Assembly (NCBI RefSeq): GCF_019655055.1
Contig: NZ_BPFA01000028.1
Coordinates: 1-64,000 of the forward strand
DNA length: 64,000 bases
Source of the DNA: Shewanella sp. MBTL60-112-B2
GTDB lineage: Bacteria; Pseudomonadota; Gammaproteobacteria; Enterobacterales; Shewanellaceae
Direction: 5' to 3'
The position numbers were made by a program, and so were the translations under genes. Below are positions 60,425 through 64,000 of the stretch, piece after piece (the stretch's first letter is position 1; each line of letters begins with the position of its first letter). The notes beneath the pieces were generated by a model that had not been told where the DNA came from, made no database searches, and worked only from the letters and a program-made list of their open reading frames with translations.

Positions 60425-60771
60425 CTTCATTCCTTTTGAGTAATCTGTTACTTCTTGTTTTATATTTTTTACACATTTTCAATTTTGTTCAGTATATCCA
60501 TCTAGCTAGACAGGTCAAGGCCTGAAAAAAGCAATAATTCAAAATAAAAAATTCATAATCTTTATAAACCCATAGCCACTAAATGATTGCAGATGTTTTG
60601 AGTAACTCGGTTAGCTACAGTCACTTGTCTAGACAGATTTCAGCGACTATCTTCAATAGTGAATATCTTCGCTATCAAATACTCAATTGCGTGTTTTTGA
60701 AAGTAAACCTCGGAGCGTCCAACGACTTCGATAACAATTGCAATAACGATTGAATGACAAAGGAAAGTGAT
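60425..60771. other. Intergenic region with two 10-bp palindromes
   Basis: A 347-bp divergent A+T-rich spacer. TCTAGCTAGA (60501-60510) and TGTCTAGACA (60626-60635) are perfect 10-bp palindromes 125 bases apart, and both are followed by or contain CTAGACAG. They could be operators of the PuuB-like gene. Nothing else was recognised. Confidence 0.4.
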
Positions 60772-61104
60772 ATGAAAAAACTTGGTTTCGCACTCATAGT
60801 GTTAGCACTAAGCGCTTGTGCCTCTTCCCCTGCGACCTGGAAAGGCATGTCAGAGAGAGACATTGCGGCATGGAAAGATATTGGCTTTAATGCTGAGCAA
60901 GCGCAGGCTTGGAAAGGCGCAGGTTTTAATGCTGAGCAGTCTAGCGGCTGGGCAAAGGCAGGATTTGATTTAGAAAATGCCCAGGGCTGGAAAAACCAAT
61001 CCTTTAATCCAGAAGAAGCCCAAAGCTGGAAGACGAGTGGTTTCGATGTTGAGACGGCTGTCGAATCTCGAGATCAAGGGCTTACACCAGTCAAAGTTGA
61101 ATAA
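60772..61104 (+). CDS. Lipoprotein with 13-residue Trp repeats
   Basis: 110-residue predicted lipoprotein: signal MKKLGFALIVLALSAC with Cys16 in LSAC. The start was set at the ATG after AAAGGA. The mature part is almost wholly a tandem repeat: Trp at 34, 47, 60, 73 and 86, an exact 13-residue period, each followed by a GF[N/D]-x-E pattern (for example AWKGAGFNAEQSS). The pattern suggests short helical hairpins with stacked Trp and Phe. Function unknown. Similar WK-x-x-GF repeats occur in scattered bacterial proteins. It has its own promoter region and lies convergent to the hybrid kinase. Confidence 0.8.
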   Translation: MKKLGFALIVLALSACASSPATWKGMSERDIAAWKDIGFNAEQAQAWKGAGFNAEQSSGWAKAGFDLENAQGWKNQSFNPEEAQSWKTSGFDVETAVESRDQGLTPVKVE

Positions 61105-61116
61105 TCCCCCCTTCAT

Positions 61117-61148
61117 CATAAAGGCACTGTAGATTTTGTGCCTTTATG
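61117..61148. terminator. Hairpin between lipoprotein and kinase
   Basis: Stem ATAAAGGCAC/GTGCCTTTAT with an 11-base loop. No long T run, so a weak terminator or shared hairpin of convergent genes. Confidence 0.5.
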
Positions 61149-61169
61149 GTTCTGGTGCCTTTGAGCAAG

Positions 61170-64000
61170 TTATTTTTTTCTCACTAGGCTAGAGATTAAC
61201 GCCCTTAAAGCTGCAGGCTTAACCATTTTAGCCATATAGTGATACCCGCGGCGTTGCATATCGTCTATCAGCTCTTTTTGGGTGTTGGCAGTGATCAAAA
61301 TACCTGGCAGGTGTTCTCCATACAGGTTTCTAATTCCATCCATGGCATCAACACCGTTTTGATCGTGATCCAAGTGATAGTCGGCAAGGATAATATCTGG
61401 AGCAACCCCTTTTAACCCAAGTTTGATACGCGCATCCGCCAGGTCACTAGCACATATAACCTCACACTGCCAACGGCTCAATAAACTCTCAAGCCCTGCT
61501 AGAATTGCCTCTTCATTATCGATACACAGCACCTTCACTCCCGCTAGTGGCTGTAATAATGAAGGCTCTTTTTTAGGTTTAGGTGCTGTATTCTCTTTAC
61601 CTATTGGTACTCGTATTGAAAACATCGAGCCTTTACCCAGTTCAGAGCTGACATTGATCTCATGGGATAACACTCGACTGATCCTATCTGCAATCGCTAA
61701 GCCTAACCCCAAACCACTTACACTCTTGCTTTCAGGGTTATCTAGGCGTTTAAATTCTTTAAAAATCTCTGAAGTTTCACTTTCATCGATACCACAACCT
61801 GTGTCGATAACTTGGATCTCTAGTTCATCACCACGGTGTCGGCAACCTAATAATACGCGATTCCCCTTGGCGTACCGGTAAGCATTGGTCAGGAAGTTTT
61901 GTAGAACGCGTCGAAGCAGGCTAGGATCTGAATTAATGGTTACCGAGCTTGAAACATAGTTAAATTTGATTAAACAATCTTTAGACATGGCATCGAACTC
62001 AACTGCTAAACCATCGATTAAGTCTGCAATAGCAAAATCACGGCGATTAACTTCTACCATATTAGAATCGAGCTTGGAGATATCCAATAGATCGGTAAGC
62101 AACTCTCCCGCGATTTTCAGTGAGCTGTTTACATGATTTAGGGTGGTCTTTCCCTCTTGGTCGAGATTTGGATATTGCGCTAAAGAGGCGGTAAACAGCC
62201 TTGCAGCATTTAAAGGCTGCATTAAGTCATGACCCACTGCAGCCAAGAAGCGGCTTTTGGAAGCATTGGCCATTTCTTCTTGGGCCTTAGCCTCAAGCAA
62301 TTTGCTATTGAGCATAGATAGCTCGTAAGTACGCTCTTTAACTCTTGCTTCGAGTGTTTCGTTTGCTTGCTGCAGCGCCTTTGCTTGCTGACGATATTGG
62401 GTAATATCAGTAAAGGTCATAACAAAACCGCCGCTGGGCATGGGGTTTCCTTGGATCTTAATGACCTTGCCATCTTTGCGTTGCCGCTCAGACACGTGTG
62501 GCGTGCCATTACGCATATGCTGTACTCGTTTTTCAACTTGCGACTCTATGTCTCCCACACCACAAAAGCCTCGCGCAGCATTGAAGCGCACCACATCACT
62601 TATAGGCATTCCAGCTTGGAGGAAATGCTCCGGATAATTATAAAGCTCGGCGTACTTATAGTTCCAAGCCACCAAGTTGAGATCTTTATCAACCACACTC
62701 ATGCCTTCATAGGCATGCTCTATGGCGCCACGTAGCATATCTTGGCTTAAGATAATCTTTGATGATGCTTCATCGACTAAGCTAAACACTTCATCTAGGG
62801 CTAAATCACGTCCTTGAAGCACAGAATCAAGTACTAAAGAGGCGCTAGAAGCCCCTAGTACCCCAGCTAACATATGCTCAGTATGGGCGATTAACTCTGG
62901 TGGCGCAGCCTTATGCCAACTGTCACTTTTGACCGCATCTTCTGAAAAAGTCGAAAAACTCTCATAGGCACGTGTAGGACTAACAAAGCGACTGGCTAAA
63001 ATAAGTAAATCTTGCTGTGAAACTGGGGTGCTCTTACGATTAATATCCTTCTTAAGTTGCCCAGGGGTTACAAACGCGCTGGCCTGCATTCGCTCTGCTA
63101 CACCAGCTCTAAACCAAATAGAGCCCAACATATAACAAGCGCAGTTTGCTAATAAGGCAATGAGAATGTCGCGCACATTAGGCGTTATCGATTCAAGTAG
63201 TACAAATTCTGAAGACACTATCGTCGGCGAGTTCACCACACCTTGCAATAGAATGTAGCACCAACAACTAAAACCGACCGCCAGCCCTAAAAATACACCG
63301 CTGCGATTACCATGCTTCCAGTACATACCACCAATAAGCGCTGGTGCTAACTGAGCAAAAGCGCCAAACGAGAGCATTCCCAGCGATGAAAGCGAGTCAT
63401 TGTCCATAAATGACAGGTAGCTAAAGTATCCTAGCCCCAAAATCAACACGATAGCCAAGCGCCTAGCATTAAGCAGTAACTGAGAAAACTGGCTAAAATT
63501 TTTCTCTCTTATCTGACCAGTACGCAGCATTAACGGCACTAACCACTCGTTACTCACCATCACACTTATAGTCACGACAGCGACAATCACCATGCCAGTT
63601 GCCGCTGAAAGCGTACCTAAGAGTGCGACAACCGCAAGCCAAGGTTGATTAAGCGCTAAGGGAAGGTTTATCACATAAGTATCGGCGGCGACGGCGTCCC
63701 CCAATAAAAGCTGCCCAGCTAATGCTAATGGCGCAACGAATATGCCAAACAATAATAAGTAGAGTGGAAACAACCAGCGTGCTTTAAGTATAGTGCGCTC
63801 ATTTTCGCACTCCACCATCATTACGTGAAACTGGCGCGGCATACACAGAAAAGCCGCCATTCCCACTAGTAACTCAGGCATAAGTGACTCTAAGCGAATA
63901 TTAGGTTCGCTAATTAAGTCTCGCTCAGTGGCTTGTTGCCAGATATCGCCAAAGCCATCAAACACACCAAAACTAATCACAATTCCTACCAGCAAGAACG
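61170..64000 (-). CDS. SSS-transporter/hybrid histidine kinase (CrbS-like), partial
   Basis: The frame is open to the right edge, so the N terminus is missing; 942 codons are visible. The first 300 visible residues are the later membrane segments of a sodium/solute symporter (PutP-like) domain. Next are a PAS-like domain (about 415-530, EHAYEGMSVVDKDLNLVAWN), a coiled coil, HisKA with His589 (visible numbering) in AAVGHDLMQPLNAAR, HATPase (GLGLGLAIADRIS) and a C-terminal receiver with Asp in IILADYHLDHD. This order is that of CrbS/CbrA-type kinases, which couple carbon-source uptake or sensing to transcription. The nearby LuxR-type regulator is the likely target. Confidence 0.92.
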   Translation of the reverse strand, partial: FLLVGIVISFGVFDGFGDIWQQATERDLISEPNIRLESLMPELLVGMAAFLCMPRQFHVMMVECENERTILKARWLFPLYLLLFGIFVAPLALAGQLLLGDAVAADTYVINLPLALNQPWLAVVALLGTLSAATGMVIVAVVTISVMVSNEWLVPLMLRTGQIREKNFSQFSQLLLNARRLAIVLILGLGYFSYLSFMDNDSLSSLGMLSFGAFAQLAPALIGGMYWKHGNRSGVFLGLAVGFSCWCYILLQGVVNSPTIVSSEFVLLESITPNVRDILIALLANCACYMLGSIWFRAGVAERMQASAFVTPGQLKKDINRKSTPVSQQDLLILASRFVSPTRAYESFSTFSEDAVKSDSWHKAAPPELIAHTEHMLAGVLGASSASLVLDSVLQGRDLALDEVFSLVDEASSKIILSQDMLRGAIEHAYEGMSVVDKDLNLVAWNYKYAELYNYPEHFLQAGMPISDVVRFNAARGFCGVGDIESQVEKRVQHMRNGTPHVSERQRKDGKVIKIQGNPMPSGGFVMTFTDITQYRQQAKALQQANETLEARVKERTYELSMLNSKLLEAKAQEEMANASKSRFLAAVGHDLMQPLNAARLFTASLAQYPNLDQEGKTTLNHVNSSLKIAGELLTDLLDISKLDSNMVEVNRRDFAIADLIDGLAVEFDAMSKDCLIKFNYVSSSVTINSDPSLLRRVLQNFLTNAYRYAKGNRVLLGCRHRGDELEIQVIDTGCGIDESETSEIFKEFKRLDNPESKSVSGLGLGLAIADRISRVLSHEINVSSELGKGSMFSIRVPIGKENTAPKPKKEPSLLQPLAGVKVLCIDNEEAILAGLESLLSRWQCEVICASDLADARIKLGLKGVAPDIILADYHLDHDQNGVDAMDGIRNLYGEHLPGILITANTQKELIDDMQRRGYHYMAKMVKPAALRALISSLVRKK

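Noticed and set aside
63993-63995. TTG as start of the hybrid kinase
   Set aside because: The frame continues upstream to the window edge and a transporter domain of this type needs several more membrane segments, so the gene is truncated by the window.

Overview
The window looks like chromosomal DNA of a marine gammaproteobacterium, most probably Shewanella. RNase E, ClpA/ClpS, infA, MnmA/HflD/PurB, PpsA/PpsR and the Trp-type DAHP synthase are close to enterobacterial proteins. Monomeric isocitrate dehydrogenase, leucine dehydrogenase, a dedicated proteobacterial sortase locus, a Bpt-type aminoacyl-tRNA-protein transferase and a hybrid kinase with an SSS-transporter domain fit Shewanella and its relatives. 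No rRNA, tRNA, CRISPR array or prophage was seen. The assignment comes from remembered protein families; no database was searched.

Layout. 1-11.8 kb: rne with a structured leader, a SulP transporter, an MsrB-MsrA fusion, a 2OG-Fe(II) oxygenase, the GTPase YlqF, a low-molecular-weight phosphatase, a nitroreductase, an exported ATP-dependent DNA ligase and dgkA. 12-14.5 kb: an outer-membrane barrel protein and a diguanylate cyclase. 14.6-21.7 kb: a complete dedicated sortase system, with sortase, one LPQTG substrate and an OmpA-like PdsO on the minus strand, diverging from the PdsR/PdsS two-component pair. 21.9-28.6 kb: metC, an orphan prepilin, creA, yegD, trhO, a GST and a glycine-zipper protein. 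28.6-33.6 kb: aat-bpt-infA facing clpA-clpS, with cspD, so that N-degron writers and readers lie side by side. 34-44.8 kb: icd, rluE-nudJ, mnmA-hflD-purB, roxA, a DUF4826-like gene, ldh and a small membrane protein. 44.9-48.3 kb: an accessory island made of fragments of a Y1 (HUH) transposase element around an unrecognised, A+T-rich two-gene module. 48.3-64 kb: a lysozyme-inhibitor-like lipoprotein, a MarR regulator, ydiJ, ppsA divergent from ppsR-aroH, a thioesterase, a LuxR-type response regulator, a PuuB-like oxidase, a tryptophan-repeat lipoprotein and a partial transporter-kinase.

Several intergenic palindromes can be tied to known regulons by their sequence and the gene beside them: a LiuR-like site before leucine dehydrogenase, a HexR-like site between ppsA and ppsR, tandem met-box-like octamers before metC and a CRP-like site before the 2OG oxygenase. 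Others (before the nitroreductase, the GST, the PuuB-like gene and between pdsO and pdsR) have no assigned regulator.

The best candidate for something undescribed is the island at 44875-48293. One full-length Y1 transposase element sits between a 171-bp fragment of its right end and a 239-bp fragment of its left end. Between the right-end fragment and the full copy lies a translationally coupled pair of unknown genes, bracketed by a 16-bp perfect inverted repeat that resembles the ends of the transposase element. The transposase ribosome-binding site is buried in a perfect 8-bp stem.
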